Shown: positions 51,008-60,562, counted from the first letter of the stretch. The stretch is 64,000 nucleotides of DNA from Enterobacter sp. Bisph1 (GCF_000814905.1 NZ_JXAG01000042.1:1-64000); one strand, 5' to 3'. Program-made: numbers and translations. The notes: generated by a model from the letters alone, not told the origin.

Positions 51008-52078
51008 ATGCGTATTCTGGTTCTGCCTTGTGATGGCATCGGTCCTGAAATTACCTCGGCTGCGGTTACCGTGCTGAATGCCCTGGATAAAGCCTACGGC
51101 CTGGGCTTTGAATTCGATTATGAAGAAGTGGGCTTCACCAGCCTTGAAAAATATGGCACCACCCTTCGCCAGGAATCCTTAGATAAAGCCAAAACCTATG
51201 ACGGCATTATTCTGGGTACGCAATCACATGCTGATTATCCGGCACCGGAAAAAGGCGGCCGCAACGTGTCCGCCGGTTTCCGTATTGGCCTTGATCTCTA
51301 CGCCAACGTGCGTCCAGCGCGCACTCGTCCATTCCTGACTTCCAACATGAAGGAAGGCAAAACGATGGATCTGGTGATTATGCGTGAAGCTACCGAAGGC
51401 TTTTATCCGGATCGCAATATGACCCGCGGCTGGGGTGAAGTGATGCCAAGCCCGGATATGGCGCTCTCCACCCGTAAGATCACCCGTCACTGTTCTGAGC
51501 GTATTGCGCGCAAAGCCTTTGAACTGGCGATGCAGCGTAAGAAGAAAGTCACCGCCATCCATAAAGCCAACAGCTTCCATATGACCGATGGTCTGTTCCT
51601 CGAAGCCGTGCGTACGGTAGCGAAAGAGTTCCCGGAAGTGCAGCTCGACGATCTGCTGGTAGATGCCTCCACCGCGCATCTGGTGCGTAACCCGGAACGT
51701 TTTGACGTGCTGGTCGCCACCAACTTCTACGGCGATATCATCAGCGATCTGGCAAGCGAACTCTCCGGGAGCTTAGGACTGGCCGGTTCGATTATGGCCA
51801 GCGATACCCACTGTTGCGCCCAGGCGCAGCACGGTTCCGCACCGGATATTCAAAACCAGGATAAAGCGAACCCGGTATCAATGATCCTGTCGGCGGCAAT
51901 GATGCTTTCGTGGTATGCCGAGAAGCATAACCAACCGACCTTCCTGAAAGCGGCCAATGAAATCCACCGCGCCGTGGACGAAGTGCTGGAAAACCCGCAA
52001 ACCCGTACGCCGGATCTGGGCGGCACCTGCGGCACCAAAGCATTTGCAGAAAAAGTCGCGGCGGCTATTCGCGCCTGA
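51008..52078 (+). CDS. Isocitrate/isopropylmalate/tartrate dehydrogenase-family enzyme
   Basis: 356-residue NAD(P)- and divalent metal-dependent beta-decarboxylating dehydrogenase. It starts MRILVLPCDGIGPEITSAAV and carries the substrate loop REATEGFYPDRN and the family signature NFYGDIISDLASELSGSLG. Such enzymes oxidise 2-hydroxy acids bearing a malate-type core, with or without decarboxylation. Within this island it may take the place of the missing LtnD-type dehydrogenase that feeds OtnK. It is first gene of the rightward operon, with TTGGAG upstream. Confidence 0.85.
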   Translation: MRILVLPCDGIGPEITSAAVTVLNALDKAYGLGFEFDYEEVGFTSLEKYGTTLRQESLDKAKTYDGIILGTQSHADYPAPEKGGRNVSAGFRIGLDLYANVRPARTRPFLTSNMKEGKTMDLVIMREATEGFYPDRNMTRGWGEVMPSPDMALSTRKITRHCSERIARKAFELAMQRKKKVTAIHKANSFHMTDGLFLEAVRTVAKEFPEVQLDDLLVDASTAHLVRNPERFDVLVATNFYGDIISDLASELSGSLGLAGSIMASDTHCCAQAQHGSAPDIQNQDKANPVSMILSAAMMLSWYAEKHNQPTFLKAANEIHRAVDEVLENPQTRTPDLGGTCGTKAFAEKVAAAIRA

Positions 52079-52088
52079 GTCTGAATAA

Positions 52089-52111
52089 GGCTGCCCGTCT
52101 TGCGGGCGGCC
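52089..52111 (+). terminator. Intercistronic hairpin
   Basis: Stem around GCCCG / CGGGC extended by flanking GGCT...GGCC pairing, with a short loop. It lies between the dehydrogenase and the racemase-like gene and lacks a T-run, so mRNA processing or partial attenuation is more likely than full termination. Confidence 0.4.
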
Positions 52112-52130
52112 ATCCGTTGTGGAGAGCGTA

Positions 52131-52784
52131 ATGCGTCAACGTATCGTCCTAATTCATGCCACGCCGCTGGCCGTCGGCCCCATAAATGACACCTTTAAAC
52201 AACTTTGGCCGGAGGCAGAAATCAGCAATCTTCTTGATGATGCGTTAAGTGTCGATCGCGCAAAAGAGTCAGCCCTGACCCCACGCTTATATAAACGCAT
52301 TGATACGCTGGTGGACTATGCGGTCAATATTGACGCGTCCGCAGTGCTATTTACCTGCTCAGCATTTGGCGCGGCGATTGAGGCCAGCGCGCAGCAACAT
52401 GCGCTGCCGATCCTCAAGCCGAACGAGGCGATGTTTGAAGATGCCCTCGAACAGGGTGGCAATATCGTGATGCTGGCGACCTTTGCCCCGGCGGTAAAGG
52501 GGATGGAAGAGGAGTTTCAGGCGCTGGCTTCATCCCACCACTCCGATGCCACTCTCAGCAGCGTCGTGGTTGCCGGTGCGCGAGACGCCCTGAACAGCGG
52601 CAATGCCGAACGTCACAACCAACTGATTGTTGAAGCAGCGAAACAGCATCAGGAAGCCGCCGCGATTATCCTCGCCCACTTCTCGATGGAGATCGCTTAT
52701 CAACAGGTGAAAGCTGCGGTCCCTTGCACGGTATTAAGTAGCCCACAATCGGCGGTAAAAAAACTTAAGCATGTGATGAAGTAA
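52131..52784 (+). CDS. Asp/Glu/hydantoin racemase-family protein
   Basis: 217-residue cytoplasmic protein of the two-cysteine racemase/maleate isomerase fold. The first catalytic region is VLFTCSAFGAAI with a cysteine after Thr; the second half has VPCTVLSSPQSAV, again with a cysteine. It opens RIVLIHATPLAVGPINDTF. Members racemise or isomerise carboxylic acids; the substrate here is probably an intermediate of the island's pathway. Start at 52131 has GGAGAG seven bases upstream. It belongs to the rightward operon. Confidence 0.75.
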   Translation: MRQRIVLIHATPLAVGPINDTFKQLWPEAEISNLLDDALSVDRAKESALTPRLYKRIDTLVDYAVNIDASAVLFTCSAFGAAIEASAQQHALPILKPNEAMFEDALEQGGNIVMLATFAPAVKGMEEEFQALASSHHSDATLSSVVVAGARDALNSGNAERHNQLIVEAAKQHQEAAAIILAHFSMEIAYQQVKAAVPCTVLSSPQSAVKKLKHVMK

Positions 52785-52810
52785 TCTTTTGCAGACATTA
52801 AGGCATCGCT

Positions 52811-53701
52811 GTGAATAAAGAGCTAATAGCGGCAGAGATAAAATACAGTCACCTGGCGACTCGGCCTGATTATGTATTACCAGCGAACAGTTGTGACTGC
52901 CATCATCATATTTTTGACCGACGCTTTCCGTATACGCCCGATGATAAACGGGATTTACCCAATGCGACGGTAAGCGATTATCGGGCATTTAAACGCTATC
53001 TCGGTTTTACGCGTCACGTATTAGTACAGCCCTCTTCCTATGGCACGGATAATCGCTGTCTGATTGCCGCATTAAAAGAGTTTGGCAGCGCGGCGCGTGG
53101 CGAAGCGGTTGTGACGGACGCCGTGAGCGATGAAGAGTTGAATAGCCTCGCGGCAGCAGGCGTGAACGGCATCCGTTTTAATTTTGGTGCCGGTAATGTG
53201 ACGACGCCGGAGATGATTTTACCGCTGGCGAAACGCGTGGCCGAGCGCGGCTGGCATATCCAGCTTCACGCCAGTGCCGATACGTTATTAGCGTTAGCAC
53301 CGGTGCTGAAACAAATGCCCGGCAATCTGGTTATTGACCACTATTTTCGCCTGCCGCAGCCCGCGCCGATGACGCATCCGGCATGGAAACTGGCCTGGGA
53401 GTTACTCGAGTCCGGGCGCTGTTGGGTCAAGCTCTCCGCCCTTTATCATCAGTCGCAATGCGATGACGTCTCCGATATGGCGCAGATGATAACGCGTTTT
53501 TTGCATGACGGAACGGAGCGGGTGGTATGGGGAAGCGACTGGCCGCATCCGAATTTAATTAGCGCAAATAAGAGAATGCCGGATGACGCATTAATTCTGG
53601 GAAATATTTCCCAGTGGGCAAATAACGACCGGGTAAGGCAGAAATTATTTGTTGATAACCCGGCAGAACTTTATGGATTTAACGTTTCGTCTTCACTATA
53701 A
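52811..53701 (+). CDS. Amidohydrolase-superfamily lactonase/isomerase (LigI / galactarolactone-isomerase-like)
   Basis: 296-residue TIM-barrel enzyme of the PF04909 group. Visible metal/active-site elements are CDCHHHIF near residues 28-35, HVLVQPSSYGTDN, the strand-end LVIDHYFR, and RVVWGSDWPHPN with the catalytic Asp. Relatives hydrolyse or isomerise lactones (2-pyrone-4,6-dicarboxylate, galactarolactone, rhamnonolactone), so this one likely acts on a lactone or cyclic acid. The start is GTG with AAGG upstream. It is third in the rightward operon. Confidence 0.78.
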   Translation: MNKELIAAEIKYSHLATRPDYVLPANSCDCHHHIFDRRFPYTPDDKRDLPNATVSDYRAFKRYLGFTRHVLVQPSSYGTDNRCLIAALKEFGSAARGEAVVTDAVSDEELNSLAAAGVNGIRFNFGAGNVTTPEMILPLAKRVAERGWHIQLHASADTLLALAPVLKQMPGNLVIDHYFRLPQPAPMTHPAWKLAWELLESGRCWVKLSALYHQSQCDDVSDMAQMITRFLHDGTERVVWGSDWPHPNLISANKRMPDDALILGNISQWANNDRVRQKLFVDNPAELYGFNVSSSL

Positions 53702-53712
53702 GGCCGAAAATA

Positions 53713-55086
53713 ATGACAACACCTGACTCTACAAAAACGAAAAAGAAACCCACACATTATCGCTATATGATTTTGTTAATGGTGTTCTTCAGTATTGCCC
53801 TCAACCATGGCGATCGCGCGACTTTTTCCATTGCCGGCACCGATATGGTTAAAGCCGCCGGTCTTGATATTGTCGCCCTCGGCTATTTGATTTCGACGTT
53901 TACCTGGGCCTATGTGCTGGGCCAATATCCTGGCGGCTGGCTGCTCGACCGTTTCGGATCCAAAAAAGTGCTGGTGGCCGGCGTCTTTACCTGGTCCTTT
54001 TTCGTCTTTCTGGTCGGATTCAGCACCTCATTCCACAACGTCTGGGTGACCCGCATCATGATCTTCGGCTTCATCTTTATGATGGGCTTGATTGAAGCGC
54101 CCACCCTTCCGGCGAACTCCCGTTTTCTTGCCGCCTGGTTCCCGGCAAAAGAGCGTGGTAAAGCATCAGGTTTTACCACCGCTGCCCAGTACTTCGCGCT
54201 GGTGGTGTTTCTGCCGCTGATGGGCTGGTTTTCCTACACTTACGGCTGGGAAGCGGTGTTCTGGTTTATGGGCGGAATGGGGATTATTGTTTCGCTGGTG
54301 ATGAATAAGGTGCTGGCGGATACGCCGAAAGTGCACCCGCTGGTCAATAATGAAGAGCTGGATTACATCCAGTCCGGCGGCGGCTTGATCAACATGAAGG
54401 CGAGCAAAAAAGGGGACAATGTCGGCAAAGGCTACACCATGAAGCTGCTGACTAACCGCCTGGCGCTTGGGGTCTACATGGGGCAGTTCTTCTTTACCGT
54501 CCTCTCTTACTTCTTCCTGACGTGGTTCCCGGTCTATCTGGTGCACGATCGCGGGATGACCATTTTAAAAGCCGGGTTTGTCGCATCGTTACCCGCACTG
54601 TGTGGTTGCGCGGGTGCTCTGTTAGGCGGCGTGCTGTCGGACTATATGCTGTCGCGGGGTTTTAGCCTTTCCGCCGCGCGTAAAACGCCGATTGTGATCG
54701 GTATGCTGCTGGCCGTTAGCATGGTGATTTGTAACTATGTGGATTCCGCCTGGGTGGTGGTTGCCATTATGTCCCTCGCCTTCTTTGGCAAAGGCTTTGG
54801 TGCGATGGGCTGGTGCGTGGTTTCTGACTTCTCACCGAAAGAAGCCGTCGGTTTGAGCGGCGGACTGTTCAATATGATTGGCAATATCTCCGGCATTTTC
54901 ACACCGATTATTATCGCCTACATTATTAAAGACACCGGATCGTTTAACGGCGCGCTGATCTTCGTTGGCGTCTGCGCGTTCCTGAACCTGTGCTGCTATC
55001 TATTCGTGGCGGGGAAAATCCAGCGTCTTAATTTTGATAATCAACGCAACGATAATCTTACCGAGGAGCCGCATGTCAGCCACTGA
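53713..55086 (+). CDS. MFS transporter, anion:cation symporter (hexuronate/galactarate type)
   Basis: 457-residue carrier with twelve predicted helices, of the GudP/ExuT/phthalate group. Marks are MVFFSIALNHGDRATFSIAG in helix 1, the loop GGWLLDRFGSKKVL after helix 2, and the second-half counterpart GVLSDYMLSRGFS. It would import an organic acid such as an aldarate or aldonate by proton symport. It is the third transporter in the island, together with two CitMHS proteins. The stop overlaps the next gene by 14 bases. Confidence 0.85.
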   Translation: MTTPDSTKTKKKPTHYRYMILLMVFFSIALNHGDRATFSIAGTDMVKAAGLDIVALGYLISTFTWAYVLGQYPGGWLLDRFGSKKVLVAGVFTWSFFVFLVGFSTSFHNVWVTRIMIFGFIFMMGLIEAPTLPANSRFLAAWFPAKERGKASGFTTAAQYFALVVFLPLMGWFSYTYGWEAVFWFMGGMGIIVSLVMNKVLADTPKVHPLVNNEELDYIQSGGGLINMKASKKGDNVGKGYTMKLLTNRLALGVYMGQFFFTVLSYFFLTWFPVYLVHDRGMTILKAGFVASLPALCGCAGALLGGVLSDYMLSRGFSLSAARKTPIVIGMLLAVSMVICNYVDSAWVVVAIMSLAFFGKGFGAMGWCVVSDFSPKEAVGLSGGLFNMIGNISGIFTPIIIAYIIKDTGSFNGALIFVGVCAFLNLCCYLFVAGKIQRLNFDNQRNDNLTEEPHVSH

Positions 55087-55750
55087 TCCACTTCGTTTCG
55101 CCATCAACCTGGGTAATGCCGTGCTGGCAAAAAGCCTGCCGGACGGCAGCTGCGGCGGCATCACCGTCGAACTGGCGAAGAAGATTGCCGCGACGCTCAA
55201 CAAAACGCCCGCGTTCACCCCTTACCCGACGGCGGGTAAGGTGGTGGACGACGCGCAAAAAGGGCTGTGGGATATCGCCTTTCTGGCCGTTGATCCCCTG
55301 CGCGAAGAGGTACTTCACTTCACGCAACCCTATATCACCATTCAGGGGACGGTGCTGGTTCGCGAAAATAGCCGCTGGCAGAGCGTGAATGAGATGGATA
55401 AACAAGGTGTGGTGATTAATGTTGGGAAAGGTGCAGCGTACGATCTCTATCTGACGCGAGCGCTGCAACACGCCACCCTGAATCGCGTTGCCTCTTCACA
55501 GCAGGCGATCGATCTGTTTCTGCAGGGCGAAGGCGAGATGGCCGCGGGCATTCGCCAGCCCCTTGAGCGGACGGCGGCGGGACATGCTGGCTTTCGCGTG
55601 TTGCCGGATAACTTTACGCAGATTCAGCAGGCGATATGTGTTCCGGTAGGCAATAGTGCGCTGTATCAAACCGTTAGCGACTTGTTGACGCAATGGCAAC
55701 AGGATGGTTCGGTTAAAGCGCTGATCGCCTCACAGTTAGGCGCGGCGTAA
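55073..55750 (+). CDS. Periplasmic-binding-fold protein lacking a signal peptide
   Basis: 225-residue SBP_bac_3-like protein: two lobes as in amino-acid binding proteins (GGITVELAKKIAATLNKTP, WDIAFLAVDPLREEVLHFTQPY, VVINVGKGAAYDLYLTRAL, GFRVLPDNFTQIQQAICV). Unlike the family norm it begins directly in lobe I (MSATDPLRFAINLGNAVL) with no export signal, so it should be cytoplasmic. It overlaps the MFS gene and has GAGGAG before the ATG, but no ABC transporter genes are nearby. It could be an enzyme or a metabolite-binding regulatory partner. Confidence 0.72.
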   Translation: MSATDPLRFAINLGNAVLAKSLPDGSCGGITVELAKKIAATLNKTPAFTPYPTAGKVVDDAQKGLWDIAFLAVDPLREEVLHFTQPYITIQGTVLVRENSRWQSVNEMDKQGVVINVGKGAAYDLYLTRALQHATLNRVASSQQAIDLFLQGEGEMAAGIRQPLERTAAGHAGFRVLPDNFTQIQQAICVPVGNSALYQTVSDLLTQWQQDGSVKALIASQLGAA

Positions 55751-55759
55751 CGCGTTCGC

Positions 55760-55782
55760 AGCGTTCTCGTTTCGGGAACGCT
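55760..55782 (+). terminator. Hairpin after the binding-fold gene
   Basis: Ten-base stem starting AGCGTTC and closing GAACGCT with a TTT loop, ten bases after the stop. No T-run follows. It divides the operon from the aconitase gene, which may have its own promoter in the next 90 bases. Confidence 0.55.
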
Positions 55783-55871
55783 CGCTTATCCAACCCTCAA
55801 TTTTCACCCCGTTATTCCCATGAGATGGTATCGCGACAAAACCTAAAACGACTGCTGTAATGGACGTGCTT

Positions 55872-58532
55872 ATGACATCAATCCGCTCTGAACTGGTGAT
55901 TAACGGCCAGCGCTACCACTACCTGGATCTTACGCAATATCTCCCTCTTGAACGCCTGCAAAAACTCCCCTATTGCCTGCGCATTTTGCTGGAAAACGTC
56001 GCACTACGTTCGCCCGGCACGCTGGATCATTTTTTACAGATGCTTGACGGTTCTGCAGCGAAAAATGAGGTGGAGTTCTATCCCGATCGTCTGATGTTTC
56101 ATGACACTACCTGCCTGCCCGCGCTGGCGGATTTCGCTGCGATGCGCAACCTGGTAACGGAGCTGGGGGGCGATGCGGCGGCGATTAACCCGCGCATTCC
56201 GGCGGTGCTGACTATCGATCATTCGGTGATTGTCGAAAGCTATGCTTCGCCCACCGCGCTGGAAGAGAACTTACAGTATGACTTTCGCCGTAATGCGGAG
56301 CGCTATCGCTTTATTCGCTGGGCGGAGAAGAGCCTCGACAATTTCCGCGTTATTCCCCCCGGTACCGGCATTATTCACCTGATGAACCTCGAAGCGGTGG
56401 CGGAAGTGGTCAGCGTCGATGAAAGCGCACCGCTGCCGTTGCTGCATGCCGACTGCATGATCGCTACCGACAGCCATACACCGATGATAAACGCGCTGGG
56501 CATTCTGGGCTGGGGCGTTGGCGGCCTTGAAGGTCAGGCCGCGCTGGTCGGGGAACCGGTGACCTTAGGTTTCCCGGAAGTCGTTGGCATTTCCCTTTCT
56601 GGCGCCCTTGCCCCGGATGTTAGCGACAGCGACCTGGCGCTGCATATTACGCGGCTGCTGCGTGAAACCGGCGTGGTGGGTAAGTTTGTGGAATTTACCG
56701 GACCGGCGTTACAGACGATGTCCGTTGAATCGCGCGCGACCCTTGCCAATATGGCACCCGAATATGGCGCGACGGTGGTTTACTTTCCCTTTGACGAACG
56801 TAGCGCGGAGTACGTCGCGCTGACCGGGCGCTCGGAAGCGAAACAGCAACTGATTGAGGGCTATATGCGGGCACAGCATTTGTGGCGCGCAGCGGATTCG
56901 CCACAGCCAGAATTCAGCCAACTGATTGAACTCGATCTGGCAAGCGTAGAGCCCTGTATGGCCGGTCCGGTGAATCCGCATCAACAGATCCCCCTCGGCC
57001 AGGCCGCGATCAGCTTCGAAGAGACCCTTAGCCCGCAGACTCAATCCCTTAGCTGGCAGCACGCGGCTTATCCGCAGCCCATCAGCCAGGGCGCGATAGC
57101 CATCGCGGCGATCACCAGTTGCACGACCACCGCCAATCCGTGGCTGATCATCCAGGCGGCGCTCTTTGCCCGTAATGCGGCGCGACTCGGTTTAAAGCCG
57201 AAACCGTGGGTGAAAACATCTTTTTCGCCCGGCTCGCGTGCCGTCACTGATTATCTGCAGCAAGCGGGATTATTGGCCGAGCTGGAGAAAGTGGGCTTTG
57301 ATGTTACCGGCTACGGCTGTATGACCTGCATTGGCAGCTCCGGTGCGTTACAACCCGCTATGGAAGAGATGGTCAACGAAGGGCTGCAGGCCGTTTGTGT
57401 GCTATCAGGCAATCGCAACTTCCCGCGTCGGGTGAATCCGTCGCTGGGGCACGGTTATCTCACCTCACCGGCGCTGGTGATTGCCTGGGCGCTGGCGGGT
57501 CATATTTCTTACGATCTTACTCACGAACCGATTGGTTATGACCACCAGCAGCGGCCTGTAACCCTGCGGGATCTTATGCCGTCGCGGGAAGAGGTCGACA
57601 GGTGGCGGCAAAAGATCGTTAAACGCGAACACTATGTAAAACGCCGGGAGATTATCTGGCAGGGAACCCCGCACTGGCAGCAGATCGAAGCCCCGGGAAG
57701 CGTACTGTATCCGTGGGAATCGACCTCGACCTATCTTCGTCGCCCCGGCTACCTTGAGCGCTTACCCCGCGATCCTGCCGCTCCCCTTACCCTTTCTGGC
57801 GCGCACCCCATTTTGTGGCTGGGCGACGATGTGACCACCGATCATATCTCTCCGGCGGGGGCGATCCCGCCTGCAAGCCTGGCGGGGAAATGGTTACTTG
57901 AACACCGGGAAGATCCGGCCGATCTCAATCTCTATTCGACGCGGCGCAGTAATCACGAAGTGATGGTACGCGGCGCGTTTACCAATAAATCCCTTATCAA
58001 CCGCTTGCTGCCTGCCGAACGGCGCGGCGAGGGGGCGAAAGCCTGGGATCGGGGGCATAACAATATCGTGCCGGTTTATGAAGCCGCTCAAAGCTGGCTG
58101 GCCGCCGGAATACCGCTGGTTATTTTTGCCGGTGAGCGTTACGGCGCTGGTTCCAGCCGGGACTGGGCCGCCAAAGCCCAGGCGCTACTCGGCGTAAAAG
58201 CGGTAGTAGCGAACAGCTTTGAGCGTATTCATCGCACTAATCTTATCGGGATGGGCATTTTGCCGCTGCATATCACTCCGGCCGACGCGGCACGGTTACC
58301 GGCGCTGACCGGCCGTGAGGAGATTGAGATTAGCGGGCTGGAAAATCTGCAGCCAGGCTGTACGCCGTTGCTGATGCGTATAACCTGTGATGGCACCAGG
58401 ATGGGTGAATTTCCCCTCTCTTTAACCCTTGACTCGCGCCAGGAGTTACGTTATCTGCAGCATGGCGGCATTCTGCCCTATGTTATTCAGCAAACCCTTA
58501 AGCTTGCCAGGGGAGAGAAAGATGCGCTTTGA
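55872..58532 (+). CDS. Aconitase A-family hydratase paralogue
   Basis: 886-residue protein of the AcnA/IRP family with a 4Fe-4S cluster: cysteines in AITSCTTTANP and YGCMTCIGSSG, plus domain-4 motif GAGSSRDWAAKAQALLGVKAV. Compared with E. coli AcnA (SCTNTSNP, GCTTCIGNSG) several residues around the cluster ligands differ, which may mean a different substrate. Placement in the island with an isocitrate-dehydrogenase-like enzyme and two citrate-type carriers supports a role on a tricarboxylate analogue. The ATG at 55872 is preferred over 55860. The stop overlaps the LysR start by 11 bases. Confidence 0.88.
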   Translation: MTSIRSELVINGQRYHYLDLTQYLPLERLQKLPYCLRILLENVALRSPGTLDHFLQMLDGSAAKNEVEFYPDRLMFHDTTCLPALADFAAMRNLVTELGGDAAAINPRIPAVLTIDHSVIVESYASPTALEENLQYDFRRNAERYRFIRWAEKSLDNFRVIPPGTGIIHLMNLEAVAEVVSVDESAPLPLLHADCMIATDSHTPMINALGILGWGVGGLEGQAALVGEPVTLGFPEVVGISLSGALAPDVSDSDLALHITRLLRETGVVGKFVEFTGPALQTMSVESRATLANMAPEYGATVVYFPFDERSAEYVALTGRSEAKQQLIEGYMRAQHLWRAADSPQPEFSQLIELDLASVEPCMAGPVNPHQQIPLGQAAISFEETLSPQTQSLSWQHAAYPQPISQGAIAIAAITSCTTTANPWLIIQAALFARNAARLGLKPKPWVKTSFSPGSRAVTDYLQQAGLLAELEKVGFDVTGYGCMTCIGSSGALQPAMEEMVNEGLQAVCVLSGNRNFPRRVNPSLGHGYLTSPALVIAWALAGHISYDLTHEPIGYDHQQRPVTLRDLMPSREEVDRWRQKIVKREHYVKRREIIWQGTPHWQQIEAPGSVLYPWESTSTYLRRPGYLERLPRDPAAPLTLSGAHPILWLGDDVTTDHISPAGAIPPASLAGKWLLEHREDPADLNLYSTRRSNHEVMVRGAFTNKSLINRLLPAERRGEGAKAWDRGHNNIVPVYEAAQSWLAAGIPLVIFAGERYGAGSSRDWAAKAQALLGVKAVVANSFERIHRTNLIGMGILPLHITPADAARLPALTGREEIEISGLENLQPGCTPLLMRITCDGTRMGEFPLSLTLDSRQELRYLQHGGILPYVIQQTLKLARGEKDAL

Positions 58533-59445
58533 CCTGGTATCGCTAGCGCTTTTCGTGGCGGTAGCCGAGGAGCAGAATCTGACCCGCGCAGCGCGGCGCA
58601 AACATACGGCGGTGTCGGCGGTGAGTAAGCGCATCGCCGAGCTGGAACAACAGGTCGGCACACAGCTGATGCTGCGTATGCCGCGCGGTATCGCGCTGAC
58701 ACCGGCCGGTCACTCCCTGCTCTATCACGCCCGCCAGGTGTTTCGTCATCTGGAGAATATGGAAGAGGAGTTGGGGGATTATGCAGCGGGCATTCGCGGG
58801 CATATCCGCATTGCGACCATTTCCGCCGCGCTGATGAGTAGCCTGCCGGGCGCGATCAGGGATTTTTTGGCCCTGTATCCACAAACGGATATTGAGATTG
58901 AGGAGCATACGGGGCTGGCGGTGGTGCAGGCGCTGCTTGCTGGCGAAGCCGATGTTGGTTTCTTTTCTAACTGGACGCCCGCGTCGGGGATAGACGGCTG
59001 GCCGTGGCAGCAGGATGAATTATCGGTGCTGGTGTGGCCGACGCATCCGCTGGCCGGACGCGAGCGGCTCAGCTTTGCGGATATCGTTAACGAAAAGATG
59101 ATTGGCGCCCATCGCCTGAGCGCCGTGAACCAGATCCTCGAACGAGAGGCGCGTGCGCAAGGCAAAAGCCTGAACGTCGGGCTGCGCGTCAGCAGTTTTA
59201 TCGCCATGGCCGAGCTGGTGGCGCAGCAGCTGGGCATTGCCGTACTGCCGGTGCATGAGCTGGCGCCCTGGACATTGCACAGCGGCGTAAAATTCATTCC
59301 GCTGTCCGATCATTGGGCACGGCGGGAGCTGTTGATCGGTGTTAAAAACGCTTCGCAGGCTTCGCCGTCGGTCAAAGCCCTGTTGAGCCATTTGATCCCC
59401 CCGGCGAAGCCCGTTAATCCTGCTAGCGCCACGCCAGCCCGCTAA
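58522..59445 (+). CDS. LysR-family transcriptional regulator
   Basis: 307-residue regulator: N-terminal winged helix (MRFDLVSLALFVAVAEEQNLTRAARRKHTAVSAVSKRI, helix-turn-helix about 18-38) and a C-terminal effector-binding domain of the periplasmic-binding fold. GGGGAG precedes the ATG at 58522, which lies inside the end of the aconitase gene, so the two are co-expressed. It probably senses an organic acid of the pathway. It ends two bases before the convergent lactonase stop. Confidence 0.88.
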   Translation: MRFDLVSLALFVAVAEEQNLTRAARRKHTAVSAVSKRIAELEQQVGTQLMLRMPRGIALTPAGHSLLYHARQVFRHLENMEEELGDYAAGIRGHIRIATISAALMSSLPGAIRDFLALYPQTDIEIEEHTGLAVVQALLAGEADVGFFSNWTPASGIDGWPWQQDELSVLVWPTHPLAGRERLSFADIVNEKMIGAHRLSAVNQILEREARAQGKSLNVGLRVSSFIAMAELVAQQLGIAVLPVHELAPWTLHSGVKFIPLSDHWARRELLIGVKNASQASPSVKALLSHLIPPAKPVNPASATPAR

Positions 59446-59447
59446 GT

Positions 59448-60545
59448 TCAGGCAAAGCAGATGCAGGTTGGGCTGGCCGTTTCGACAAGCACTGCTGTGG
59501 GGCTAAGCCTGCCGGTTTCACTGTCGACATCAAAGACCTGCAGGGTATCTGAATCTTCATTGGCGCTAATGAACTGCGACCCATCAGGGGATAACGTAGT
59601 GAAACGGGGCGTTTTACCACCGCACGGCACCCATTCGACGGGCGTTAGCGTGCCATCGTGCGGATCGACGCGAAACAGGACGATAGAATCATGACCGCGA
59701 TTGGCGGCATAAACAAATCGCCCTGAGGGGTGAACTTCCACTTCGCTGGCGTCGCTTCGCTCTGCATAACCTTCCGGTAACGCACTAAGGGTCTGTTTCA
59801 GGGACAGCGCGCCGAATTCTCTGTCGACATCAAACACCGTGACGGTGCTGCTCAGTTCGCTAATGCCATAAAGCCAGATGCCATTGGGATGAAAATCAAC
59901 ATGACGCGGCCAGCTCCCTGCAGGAAGCCGGACTTCACTTGTCTGGAAGGCCTGCGATGGAAGCCAGCGATAGAGGCGAATCATATCGATGCCGTTTCCC
60001 GCTTTTCGGCCCTGAATCGGCACGGCAAAGCGATCGCTGTGCGGCGCGAAGACAATCTCATGCGGGCGAGAAAGGGTGGCAATTCCGCCGTCATTCCCCT
60101 GCCCTTCGACAGCGGAAAAATGGACCGGCGCACCGAGGCCTGCGTCAGTAACGGGCAGCGCGGCAATGTTTCCGCCCTCGTGATTGGCAATAAGCAGCGT
60201 CTGCCCATCCGGCGTCAGAGCGGCGGCGACAGGGTTGTTCCGGCGGGCCGGATCGAGGTCAGGATTCGCGTGGCGCGGGCCCGTTGTCTGGTCGCTCTGC
60301 AAACTGAGTAAACCCGTCTGTGGGTCGCGATGAAAGACGGCAACCCGGTCGCCATCGCCGTGCAGAACGTATAAACGATCGCGCTTAACATCGAGGGTCA
60401 GCCACGAAGGATTGTCCTGAACGGAAGGAATGCACTGGATCTGCTGCCACTCCCCCGCGTCGGTAATACGAAATACCGTAATCCCTTTCCCCCGCGCGCC
60501 GCGCCACGCCGACGTCCGGCAGCCAACATAAGCAAATCTGGTCAT
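59448..60545 (-). CDS. Lactonase, seven-bladed beta-propeller (Pgl-like)
   Basis: 365-residue protein of the 6-phosphogluconolactonase/carboxy-muconate cyclase propeller family. Repeated blade motifs include LYVLHGDGDRVAVFHRD, PHEIVFAPHSDRFAVPI, WPRHVDFHPNGIWLYGI and GRFVYAANRGHDSIVLFRVD. It has no signal peptide, so it is cytoplasmic. It would open a sugar-acid or hydroxy-acid lactone early in the pathway. GAGGAA precedes the ATG. It is divergent from the SDR gene, and its promoter carries the regulon operator at 60563-60586. Confidence 0.85.
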   Translation of the reverse strand: MTRFAYVGCRTSAWRGARGKGITVFRITDAGEWQQIQCIPSVQDNPSWLTLDVKRDRLYVLHGDGDRVAVFHRDPQTGLLSLQSDQTTGPRHANPDLDPARRNNPVAAALTPDGQTLLIANHEGGNIAALPVTDAGLGAPVHFSAVEGQGNDGGIATLSRPHEIVFAPHSDRFAVPIQGRKAGNGIDMIRLYRWLPSQAFQTSEVRLPAGSWPRHVDFHPNGIWLYGISELSSTVTVFDVDREFGALSLKQTLSALPEGYAERSDASEVEVHPSGRFVYAANRGHDSIVLFRVDPHDGTLTPVEWVPCGGKTPRFTTLSPDGSQFISANEDSDTLQVFDVDSETGRLSPTAVLVETASPTCICFA

Positions 60546-60562
60546 GAATTCCTCGCTCTATT

